Assembly (NCBI RefSeq): GCF_900130065.1
Contig: NZ_FQXV01000004.1
Coordinates: forward strand, 62,001 to 126,000
Origin: Sporobacter termitidis DSM 10068
Lineage (GTDB): Bacteria > Bacillota > Clostridia > Oscillospirales > Oscillospiraceae
DNA: 64,000 nt
Direction of reading: 5' to 3'
Part shown: piece after piece, positions 1 to 6,846 of the stretch
Position numbering within the stretch: position 1 is the first letter of the stretch
How the letters are laid out: each line of letters starts with the position of its first letter
Notes under the pieces: generated by a model
Seen by the model: the letters and a program-made list of their open reading frames with translations, nothing else
What the model was told of the DNA's origin: nothing
The model's database searches: none
Made by a program: the position numbers and the translations under genes

Positions 1-1
1 G

Positions 2-973
2 TACCTGTACGACGTGTCGCGCCGGCTGCCGGAGGAGATGCGCGCGGACGTGGAGCGTGAGCTCCGCTCCAATATCGAGGATATGCTGCCGGAAAACCCC
101 GGCCAGGGCGATATCGAAAAAGTTCTCACCGAGCTTGGCAGCCCGGCCAAGCTGGCCGTCAGGTACAACCCGCGGCCGCGGTATCTGATCTCGCCCGAAT
201 TTTTTGACGAGTATCTGATGGTACTGAAGATTGCCGGCATCTGTCTCGGAGCGCTGCTGGCGGCGCTGGCGGTTTTCAAGATCGTATTCAGCGACGCCGG
301 GAGCACGGACATCGTTTCGGCGGTGGTATCGGTGATCGCGGGCTTTATCGGCGGCGCTTTCGACGGTGTCGTTTATGCGTTTTTCTGGGTGACGATCGTA
401 TTTTTCTGCATTGAGCATTTCGGCGGCAAAAAGAACGCGCGTCCCTGGTCACCGAAATATCTGCCGGAGGTCCCGGCAAACGCAAAGGGCCTGATCAGGC
501 GCGGCGACGCCGTCGCGAGGGCCATTTTCTCCATACTGTTCACTGCGCTTTTCTTGGCCGGTACGCTGCGGCAGCCCCCATTTATCGCCTGGTACGAGAC
601 CGGCGCGCCCACGGTAGCGCTTTTTGACAGCCAGCTCGTACAGCGGTTTCTGCCGTTCTTTGTTTCCATGATGGCGCTGACGCTGGCCGTCGCGATGCTG
701 AAGCTTGTCATTGGCCGGTGGAATATCGCCGTGGCGGCCATGCATTGTCTCTGCGGCATCATCGGAGCTGTGATCGGCGTGACGTTCATCAACAATCCGG
801 GCGTCTTCACCGGGGCCTTTATCGCGCGGTTTGCCGAAAAGGTCCAGGTGACGGAAAGGGCAATGTCCGGGTACGTCGGCATTGCCGTCACGGTCCTGAC
901 CGTGCTCATCGTCGTCGGGGCTATCGGTGATATTATTGCGACAATCGACAGGACGGCCAAAAATTACAAATGA
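2..973 (+). CDS. membrane protein with HAAS/DUF1700-like N-terminus, 5' end cut by window edge
   Basis: The reading frame is open to base 2, and the residues before the first possible start (GTG at 14) continue the family's N-terminal helix pattern (YLYDVSRRLPEE...), so the true start lies upstream of the window. The first 55 or so visible residues look like the HAAS/DUF1700 cytoplasmic helical domain (ELRSNIEDML, then a GSPAKLA stretch). About six hydrophobic segments follow. In known families such proteins are often paired with a PadR-type regulator; none is visible here because the upstream DNA is missing. Function unknown; a membrane-stress or efflux-related role is only a guess. Confidence 0.7.
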   Translation, partial: YLYDVSRRLPEEMRADVERELRSNIEDMLPENPGQGDIEKVLTELGSPAKLAVRYNPRPRYLISPEFFDEYLMVLKIAGICLGALLAALAVFKIVFSDAGSTDIVSAVVSVIAGFIGGAFDGVVYAFFWVTIVFFCIEHFGGKKNARPWSPKYLPEVPANAKGLIRRGDAVARAIFSILFTALFLAGTLRQPPFIAWYETGAPTVALFDSQLVQRFLPFFVSMMALTLAVAMLKLVIGRWNIAVAAMHCLCGIIGAVIGVTFINNPGVFTGAFIARFAEKVQVTERAMSGYVGIAVTVLTVLIVVGAIGDIIATIDRTAKNYK

Positions 974-1050
974 CCGGCGCTCGATTTGACGCGCCAGCGG
1001 CTTGAATTAATTGGTAAACAGCGGTAAACTGGCCCGGAGGGGGAACGGGG

Positions 1051-1947
1051 ATGTATAAAAAGCCGCTTTTGGTGCTTCTGTGCTTTTTGGCCCTGCTGAC
1101 GGCCACGCAGACGACGGCGTCCGCCGATACGGGGCCGAAGCCGTCCGTTGTCGTCAGTTTCAAGGGGCTCGGGGAGAAGAACTGCTATGTGACGCTCTTG
1201 TCTAAAACCTCGTCCACCGGGCCGTACTCGGTGTACAATAACGTGCCGGACTATGCCCCCTATAAGGAAGACGACGTCAAGTATAAGATATGGGAGAAAT
1301 TCGTCTCGTACCGGGACGGCGATGGCTTTTATTTTTTGCAGTATTTTATGAAGCCCGACGACCGGAGCGTATTCACCTGGGGGTATTTCCCCCCGGAGGA
1401 ATTCAAGATTCTGATGTATTTTCCCGAAACGGACAGCTTTGTTAAGAGCGCTGAGATTTACACCAGATACGCCTTCGACAGCTATTACACGGTGGACGCG
1501 TCGGGCCTCGGGGCGTCATCGGGGACGGACGGCGGGACGGTCACGGCCGTTCGGAATTATAACTATGATTGGGAACTCGTCTCGCTGCTGGCGAGGATCG
1601 TCCTGACGATCGCGGTGGAGCTGGTGATTGCGCTGTTTTTTGGGTTCAGGGCGAAAAAGCAGCTGCTCGTCATTGGCCTGACCAACGTGACCACGCAGAC
1701 AATACTGAATGTGCTGCTCAATGTGGTCGATTATAATTTGGGCCCAATGGCATTTGTGTGGTATTACATATTGTTCGAGCTGCTTGTCTTTGCGCTGGAG
1801 GCTTATGTGTACTACGTCACGCTGAACCAGTATGGCGGCAAAGAACCGGCGGGGAAGTGGAGGCCTGTTTTTTACGCGCTGGCGGCGAATAGCGTTTCGT
1901 TCATCACAGGCCTTGCCGCAGCGCGTCTCGTACCCGGTATTTTTTAA
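1051..1947 (+). CDS. secreted-domain plus C-terminal membrane protein, unknown function
   Basis: A 298-residue protein with a clear signal peptide (MYKKPLLVLLCFLALLTA, cleavage near ASA at about 24-26). An extracytoplasmic region rich in Tyr and Asp follows (about 30-175), then four hydrophobic segments at the C-terminus. A GGAGGGGG ribosome site precedes the ATG. It starts 77 bases after the HAAS-type gene on the same strand, so the two may be one operon. I do not recognise a named family. The arrangement (soluble domain outside, helical bundle in the membrane) suggests a sensor or processing protein, but no catalytic motif is visible. Confidence 0.7.
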   Translation: MYKKPLLVLLCFLALLTATQTTASADTGPKPSVVVSFKGLGEKNCYVTLLSKTSSTGPYSVYNNVPDYAPYKEDDVKYKIWEKFVSYRDGDGFYFLQYFMKPDDRSVFTWGYFPPEEFKILMYFPETDSFVKSAEIYTRYAFDSYYTVDASGLGASSGTDGGTVTAVRNYNYDWELVSLLARIVLTIAVELVIALFFGFRAKKQLLVIGLTNVTTQTILNVLLNVVDYNLGPMAFVWYYILFELLVFALEAYVYYVTLNQYGGKEPAGKWRPVFYALAANSVSFITGLAAARLVPGIF

Positions 1948-1957
1948 ACAAACAGCT

Positions 1958-1989
1958 CAAGAGGCAGCCGTAAGTCCGGCCGCCTCTTG
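1958..1989 (+). terminator. left hairpin flanking the 191-bp element (copy 1)
   Basis: An inverted repeat of about 13 bp with one mismatched pair (CAAGAGGCAGCCG against CGGCCGCCTCTTG) lies 10 bases after the stop of the preceding gene. It is nearly identical to the hairpin at 2183-2214, on the other side of the repeat element. It lacks its own T-run because the element begins directly after it. Confidence 0.65.
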
Positions 1990-1990
1990 C

Positions 1991-2181
1991 CAGCTTGTCA
2001 AAGAACCTGCAAACCAAGGGGAAAGCCTCCAGAGTTTGCCGCCGGAGCGGCAAATAAATTCAAAACTGCCACGCAGGAGGACATGCGCCTCCGGAGTGAC
2101 TCTTCTCATGCAGCGCGCGGCTGAGCGCGCTGCATGCACCCCCTTGTCGGATAAAGCCCAAAGGGCTTTATCGACAGTCTG
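1991..2181 (-). mobile_element. 191-bp MITE-like repeat, copy 1
   Basis: A reverse-oriented copy of the sequence at 39781-39971; both are 191 bp and match at roughly nine bases in ten by eye. The ends form an imperfect inverted repeat (CAGACTGTCGATAAA at one end; the other end reads CAGCTTGTCAAAGAA). Inside are three nested palindromes: GATAAAGCCC/GGGCTTTATC, a CATGCAGCGCGC stem, and TTGCCG/CGGCAA. It contains no credible gene. Near-identical terminator hairpins lie on both sides (1958-1989 and 2183-2214), as if the hairpin was duplicated on insertion. No transposase is in the window. Confidence 0.7.
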
Positions 2182-2182
2182 T

Positions 2183-2220
2183 CAAGAGGCAGCCGTAAGC
2201 CCGGCTGCCTCTTGCTTTTT
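2183..2220 (+). terminator. rho-independent terminator, right flank of the 191-bp element
   Basis: A perfect 13-bp stem (CAAGAGGCAGCCG / CGGCTGCCTCTTG) with a 6-base loop is followed by CTTTTT. It ends plus-strand transcription from the membrane-protein pair and lies just before the end of the convergent ABC permease gene. It differs from the left-hand copy at two bases. Confidence 0.85.
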
Positions 2221-2233
2221 ATATCCTTGCGCT

Positions 2234-3025
2234 TTACGACAGGTCCTTCTTCTTAAATCTTAAAAACGCGCCGAAAAGGAACGCGGCGGCGAGCAGGAGC
2301 GCGATGACCGTATATACGGGGTCAAACCTGCCGGCAATCAGATCGGCCGGGATAAAGTATGTGAACGGAGAGATCAGCCTGAGGATGCCCGGGTTTTCCA
2401 GCATGTTGCAGATGACGCCCAGAATGAACGCGTACAGGAAGGCCAGGCTGCCGTAGAGAGCCCCCTTGTCGGGCCGCTTCGCCATGGCCGCCATGAAGGC
2501 GGAGAGCGCGATGAACAGCGAACCGACGAGGAAAACAGACAGCGCGAACAGCAAAATGGTCGCCGTGATATCTTCGTACGTTTTTAAAAGGCCGACGGCC
2601 ATAACGGAGAACACGGCGGTGAAAACGCAGAAGAGCAGGAGATAGACCCAGGAAGCGGCCAGCTTCACGGCCAGCACGCGGGACCGGGAAGCCGGCTTTG
2701 TGAAAATGAACTCATACGTCTTGTCCACGGACTCGCGGACCACGGCGCCGGCGCCGAGATGGACGGCGTAAATGACGGCGCAGATGAGTACGTAGTAGTT
2801 GAGGATCGCCGTATAGCCGCCGAGTGTGTTGATGTCGACGCCGACGATGCCCATCACGGCCTGGACGATACGGGGAAATGACGTTACCATATCCGACATG
2901 CTCGCCCCTCCGGTATTGAGGCCCTCATATTTGACGATGCCGACAAAAACCAGGACAAACATTCCGATCATCCAGAAGACGAAAGGTTTCAGTCCGGCGC
3001 GCAGCTCGCGTTTGAAAATATTCAT
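2234..3025 (-). CDS. ABC-2 type exporter permease
   Basis: A 263-residue membrane protein with about six hydrophobic segments. The motif around ESVDKTYEFIFTKPASR matches the cytoplasmic loop of ABC-2 permeases that couple to the ATPase. An AAAGGAGG ribosome site sits before the ATG. It is the last gene of a four-gene minus-strand operon (TetR regulator, ATPase, permease, permease), and the second permease nearby suggests a heterodimeric pore. The substrate cannot be read from sequence; exporters of this layout usually move drugs, peptides or lipids. Confidence 0.85.
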   Translation of the reverse strand: MNIFKRELRAGLKPFVFWMIGMFVLVFVGIVKYEGLNTGGASMSDMVTSFPRIVQAVMGIVGVDINTLGGYTAILNYYVLICAVIYAVHLGAGAVVRESVDKTYEFIFTKPASRSRVLAVKLAASWVYLLLFCVFTAVFSVMAVGLLKTYEDITATILLFALSVFLVGSLFIALSAFMAAMAKRPDKGALYGSLAFLYAFILGVICNMLENPGILRLISPFTYFIPADLIAGRFDPVYTVIALLLAAAFLFGAFLRFKKKDLS

Positions 3026-3040
3026 AATGCAACGCCTCCT

Positions 3041-3841
3041 TTAAAGGGCCGGGACGTCGTACTTGCAGTATTTCACATACGACAGGCCGATACAGGCGAC
3101 GGCAACGGCGGCGGCCGTCACCGCGTACCGTGTCTCGAAACCGCCGGTTGAAAAAACGGCATAGGGCTGAAAGTAGGTAAGCGGCGAGATAAAACGAATG
3201 GCATCCTCGCGCAGCAGGGAGTATAGCGCCGACAGGATGAAGCCGGCAAAGCCCAGCGCCGTGGCAATGCCCGGGACGGAACGCACCTTTTTGGCAAACG
3301 TGGCGTACAGAGCGCCGATAGAGAGGAAAACGAGCTGCATGAAGAACAGGGCGCAGGAGGCCCAGACCGCCCGGTCAAGCTGGGCGGCGTCCTGTCCGCT
3401 GCCATTGTGCACGAGGATGGAAACGGCGACAAACAGGATGTTGGTGACGGCCAGCATGGTGAGCCCGGCCAGCAGCTTTGCGGTAAATATGGCCCCGCGG
3501 CCCACCGGCTTCGTCAGCAGGAAATCGACGCATTTGGAGCGCTTTTCCCGTGAAAAGGCCGAGATGGCGACGGCGGCGGCCATGATCGCCCCGATGATGG
3601 CGATATAGGTGTAAATGAACTGGAAGAAGCCTCCATAGGTAAATATCTGTTCGATGACGATGCCGAAGGCGGCGGAAAACGCCGGCGGGAAACCGCTGTA
3701 GGCTTTTTCAACGTCCGCCCTGCTGTCCATGAACACATGGTACAGTCCAGACATGAAAATCAGGAAAACAACGAGGATGCTGACGCTCCAGATGATGTAT
3801 GTCCGAAGCTGGGATTTTATTTCGTATGAATAGATGTTCAA
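3041..3841 (-). CDS. ABC-2 type exporter permease, TTG start
   Basis: A 266-residue partner of the downstream permease, with about six membrane segments and the same loop signature (REKRSKCVDFLLTKPVGR). The best start is TTG at 3841: a GGGAGG site lies 8 bases before it and no ATG is well placed. It begins 15 bases after the ATPase stop and ends 15 bases before the next permease, so translation is probably coupled along the operon. It should form a heterodimer with the neighbouring permease and be powered by the upstream ATPase. Confidence 0.85.
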   Translation of the reverse strand: MNIYSYEIKSQLRTYIIWSVSILVVFLIFMSGLYHVFMDSRADVEKAYSGFPPAFSAAFGIVIEQIFTYGGFFQFIYTYIAIIGAIMAAAVAISAFSREKRSKCVDFLLTKPVGRGAIFTAKLLAGLTMLAVTNILFVAVSILVHNGSGQDAAQLDRAVWASCALFFMQLVFLSIGALYATFAKKVRSVPGIATALGFAGFILSALYSLLREDAIRFISPLTYFQPYAVFSTGGFETRYAVTAAAVAVACIGLSYVKYCKYDVPAL

Positions 3842-3856
3842 ACCGCTCGCCTCCCG

Positions 3857-4738
3857 CTATTCGGAATAGTAGTGCATGAAAATTTCCTCAAGGGTCGGTT
3901 CGGTGATGTCGACGTTGACAAGAGGATATCTGCCAAGCTCTGTCAGCAGCGCGTTGACGTCGCCCTTGAAAATAAAGCCCGCGCTTTGCCCGGAAATCTC
4001 CAGGTTCTGCGCGCCAGGCACGGCAAAGCCGCGCAGGTCGGCCCCCGCCCGCGCCGTAAAGCTGACGGCTTTATATGCGCTTTGCTGCAGCTCATTGATT
4101 TTTTGGACGCTGACGATCCGGCCGTCCTTGATGATGGCGACGCGGTCGCAGATACGCTGGACCTCGCTGAGGATATGAGACGAGAAGAGCACCGTGGCGC
4201 CCCGCGCGTTCTCCTTTTTGATCAGGTCGAAAAACGTCTTCTGCATCAGGGGGTCCAGTCCGCTGGTGGGCTCGTCGAGAATGATGAGGCGCGGCGAATG
4301 CAGGAGCCCCTGGATGATGCCGACCTTTTTCTTGTTGCCGAGGCTCATGTCCTCGATTTTTTTGTGCAGATCGAGCTGCAGGAGAGAGGCGAGCTCCCCG
4401 ATCTTTTTCGAGCAGTCCTTTTTGTAAAAGCTGGCGGAGTATTTGAACAGGTCGACGGCCCGCATATTGTCGTAGTAAAAGACTTCGCTGGGCAGATAAC
4501 CCACGTCCTTCAGAATTTTGACCTTGTCCGCCTCGCAGTCGAGCCCAAAGATTCTCGCCTCGCCGCTCGTCTTGTGAATGAGGGACAAAAGCGTCCGGAT
4601 CGTCGTGGACTTGCCCGCACCGTTGGGGCCGATAAAGCCGAAGATTTCGCCCTCCTCCACGGCGAGGCTGACGTCGGCGACGCCCCGGGTCCTGCCGTAA
4701 GACTTCGTCAGATTTTTTGTTTCTATGACCGCACTCAT
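3857..4738 (-). CDS. ABC transporter ATP-binding protein
   Basis: A 293-residue ABC ATPase. Walker A is GPNGAGKST (Lys43), the signature reads SLGNKKK in place of LSGGQ, Walker B is LIILDEPTSGLDP, and the switch histidine is in FSSHIL. The degenerate signature is common in DrrA/CcmA-type exporters. The C-terminal 70 residues are an accessory domain ending in EPTLEEIFMHYY, also typical of that group. The ATG overlaps the stop of the regulator gene as ATGA. With the two permeases it forms a complete exporter. Confidence 0.92.
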   Translation of the reverse strand: MSAVIETKNLTKSYGRTRGVADVSLAVEEGEIFGFIGPNGAGKSTTIRTLLSLIHKTSGEARIFGLDCEADKVKILKDVGYLPSEVFYYDNMRAVDLFKYSASFYKKDCSKKIGELASLLQLDLHKKIEDMSLGNKKKVGIIQGLLHSPRLIILDEPTSGLDPLMQKTFFDLIKKENARGATVLFSSHILSEVQRICDRVAIIKDGRIVSVQKINELQQSAYKAVSFTARAGADLRGFAVPGAQNLEISGQSAGFIFKGDVNALLTELGRYPLVNVDITEPTLEEIFMHYYSE

Positions 4739-5358
4739 GACAGAAATTCCTCCTTGTATGACATGTTCCTCAAATAGGCCGACCAGAGCCTGTACTTTTC
4801 CATCACTTCTTCAAACCCGATAACATGGCCTGTCCGCTGCTTTTCGTGCAGGTAACCGTCCGTCATCCAGGTGAGCATCTGAAAGATATCCTTCGGGTTC
4901 ACGTCGTCCCTGAATTTAGAGAAATCGATATTTGAGAAATAGGTGGCGAATATGTTCGCCGTCTCGTCCTTTACCTTCCGGTTGATATCCTCGGAAACCG
5001 ATTCGCGCTGCGAGTAGAAGGCCCGGACGATGAAATCCATGATATACGGGCTCTGGCGCAGCATCTCGCATTTGCGCTCGGCCGCATAGGCGCACAGCTC
5101 AAAGAAATCGGTGATCTCCCCGAGGCGCGTGTCGACGACGTGCGTCTTGAGCATGCCGGCCGCTTTTTCGAACAGGAATAAATAGAGCGTCCGCTTGTCG
5201 TGGAAATAGTAAAACAAAAGCCCCTTGGAAATTCCGGCTTTGGCGGCGATATCCTCCGTCGAGGCATGCCTGTAATCGCTCCGGCCGAAGACCTCGAAGC
5301 CCGCGTTGATGATCCGCTGCTGCTTTTCCTCCGGCAGCTCATAGAACTTTTCGTTCAT
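4735..5358 (-). CDS. TetR-family regulator of the ABC exporter
   Basis: A 207-residue regulator. The N-terminal helix-turn-helix (TEDIAAKAGISKGLLFYYF) is a standard TetR DNA-binding domain; the C-terminal ligand domain is unrecognised. A GTG at 5367 is in frame, but the GGGAGG site runs straight into it, while the ATG at 5358 has an 8-base spacing, so I use 5358. The gene overlaps the ATPase by four bases. A near-perfect palindrome lies just downstream of its promoter, so it probably represses its own operon until an exported compound binds it. Confidence 0.9.
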   Translation of the reverse strand: MNEKFYELPEEKQQRIINAGFEVFGRSDYRHASTEDIAAKAGISKGLLFYYFHDKRTLYLFLFEKAAGMLKTHVVDTRLGEITDFFELCAYAAERKCEMLRQSPYIMDFIVRAFYSQRESVSEDINRKVKDETANIFATYFSNIDFSKFRDDVNPKDIFQMLTWMTDGYLHEKQRTGHVIGFEEVMEKYRLWSAYLRNMSYKEEFLS

Positions 5359-5385
5359 CTCCGTCACCTCCCTGACTGACTTGGT

Positions 5386-5402
5386 TTAACCGGTCCGGTC
5401 AA
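5386..5402. promoter_or_regulatory. candidate TetR operator
   Basis: A 17-bp palindrome with one mismatched pair (plus strand TTAACCGG-T-CCGGTCAA). It lies between the -10 box and the regulator start, where a bound dimer would block initiation. That this regulator binds it is inference from position. Confidence 0.6.
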
Positions 5403-5411
5403 TCTGAATGC

Positions 5412-5439
5412 ATTGTACGCCGTTGACTATTTTTTTCAA
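5412..5439 (-). promoter_or_regulatory. promoter of the TetR-ABC operon
   Basis: On the minus strand, TTGAAA (5439-5434), a 16-base spacer and TACAAT (5417-5412) form a good sigma-A promoter. The expected start near 5405 places the palindrome at 5386-5402 at the beginning of the transcript. Confidence 0.6.
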
Positions 5440-5527
5440 GGCTCCTCCGGGGGGATGTTTTTGGAATTTTGAATAAAAAGCGCGGCATGGCAGCGGCGCG
5501 TTTTGTATCCGGTGCCCCGGTGGTCCG

Positions 5528-5556
5528 TTGTATCAAAACCGCCTTTATGCTACAAT
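5528..5556 (+). promoter_or_regulatory. promoter of the DUF815 ATPase gene
   Basis: TTGTAT, a 17-base spacer and TACAAT. The predicted transcript starts near 5563, which excludes the longer in-frame start at 5469 and supports translation from 5586. Confidence 0.6.
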
Positions 5557-5585
5557 ATGCGCATCATCAGGAAAGACGGTTTTTT

Positions 5586-6794
5586 ATGGATACGATTTTC
5601 AAGCGTCTGACGTTTTCGCTCGATACGCTCACTGTTTTCAGGCCGGTCATGGATTCGTCCGTGCTCTCGTCGTTTTACAGGCTGTGCCGCGCCGCGTCAG
5701 ACGGCGATGTGACAGAGGCTTCTTGCCGCTATGCCGGCGTTTATTACCGCCTGCGGGAGGCGGGGTTTGCGGGCGTGGGCGAATATGTGCTCGACGTTTT
5801 AAAATATTCCGAGCTGCCTTTTGCAAAGGCGATGGCGACGGGAGCGGCCGAGGCGTCCTACCTAGCGGCGGCCGAGCGGGACGTGCGCATCCTGTCGGAG
5901 GCCGCGTGCCTGTCCTGCGAAGATATCAAGCGCCAGCTGATGCATCTGCCGGGCGGCTATAACGACATTATCGGCACGCTGCCCGAATGGGAGACAGGCG
6001 TCTCGCTGTCCTTTGACGCGCTGAAATCCTTTTACAGGCAGAACGGGTCCGGCCCGCTGGCCAAATACCGGGCCTTTTTGTGGTCGGGCGATAAAATGAC
6101 GCCCGTAGCCTCGCCGGACCCGGTCCGGTTTGACAGGCTTGTCGGTTACGACTGGCAGCGGCAGGCCGTTTTGGAGAACACAAGAGCACTCCTGGCCGGC
6201 CGGTTCGTCAATAATATCCTGCTCTACGGCGACAGCGGCACGGGGAAGTCGGCCACCGTCAAGTCCATGCTCAACGTGACGGAGTTTTCAAGCCTGACGC
6301 TCATAGAGGTGCCGAAGCAGAGCCTGACCGGCCTGCCCGACCTTCTGAGTGAGCTGGCCTGGCGGCCCCGGAAGTTTATCATATTCATCGACGATCTCTC
6401 CTTTGAGGACGGCGACGCCAAGTTTTCCGCGCTCAAGGTGATACTGGAGGGCAGCCTGGGGCGGCGGCCGCCGAATGTGGCGGTCTACGTCACCTCCAAC
6501 CGCCGCCAGCTCGTCCGGCGGAACTTTTCCGACCGGGACGAGATGAACAACGAGGAGACGGTGGAGGAGAAGACGTCTCTGTCGGACCGTTTCGGCCTGC
6601 GGATTCCGTTTTTCTCGCTGAACCAGGAGGATTACCTGAAAACAGCCGAGACTCTCGCCAGACAGGCCGGCGTGGCTATGGACGACGCCGCGCTGCACCG
6701 GGCGGCGCTGCAGTGGGCGATCGAGCACGGCGCCAGAACGCCCCGCACCGCCCGCCAGTTCGCCGACGACCTGGCCGCAAAGCAGCCGGGATAA
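5586..6794 (+). CDS. DUF815-family AAA ATPase
   Basis: A 402-residue P-loop ATPase. Walker A is GDSGTGKS (Lys221), Walker B is FIIFIDDLSFE, and an arginine-rich SNRRQLVRR stretch follows. The C-terminal lid is AAA-like. The upstream in-frame start at 5469 precedes the promoter, so the start is the ATG at 5586 with a weak AGGAAAG site. The family is widespread in clostridia with no settled role; it is assumed to remodel a protein partner. It stands alone between a regulator operon and a convergent reductase gene, so context does not help. Confidence 0.85.
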   Translation: MDTIFKRLTFSLDTLTVFRPVMDSSVLSSFYRLCRAASDGDVTEASCRYAGVYYRLREAGFAGVGEYVLDVLKYSELPFAKAMATGAAEASYLAAAERDVRILSEAACLSCEDIKRQLMHLPGGYNDIIGTLPEWETGVSLSFDALKSFYRQNGSGPLAKYRAFLWSGDKMTPVASPDPVRFDRLVGYDWQRQAVLENTRALLAGRFVNNILLYGDSGTGKSATVKSMLNVTEFSSLTLIEVPKQSLTGLPDLLSELAWRPRKFIIFIDDLSFEDGDAKFSALKVILEGSLGRRPPNVAVYVTSNRRQLVRRNFSDRDEMNNEETVEEKTSLSDRFGLRIPFFSLNQEDYLKTAETLARQAGVAMDDAALHRAALQWAIEHGARTPRTARQFADDLAAKQPG

Positions 6795-6808
6795 CCAGTA
6801 AAAAGCAA

Positions 6809-6832
6809 AAGCAGGGGCCGCGGCCCCTGCTT
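6809..6832. terminator. bidirectional terminator
   Basis: A perfect 12-bp inverted repeat (AAGCAGGGGCCG / CGGCCCCTGCTT) lies between two convergent genes, with short A and T runs on its sides. It can serve both strands. Confidence 0.8.
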
Positions 6833-6846
6833 CGTTTATTCAATGC

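Noticed and set aside
1832-2263. A 143-residue frame across the 191-bp element, with a related peptide encoded at 39677-39967
   Set aside because: The shared peptide comes from the repeat being present twice; it has no ribosome site, crosses terminators and overlaps real genes.
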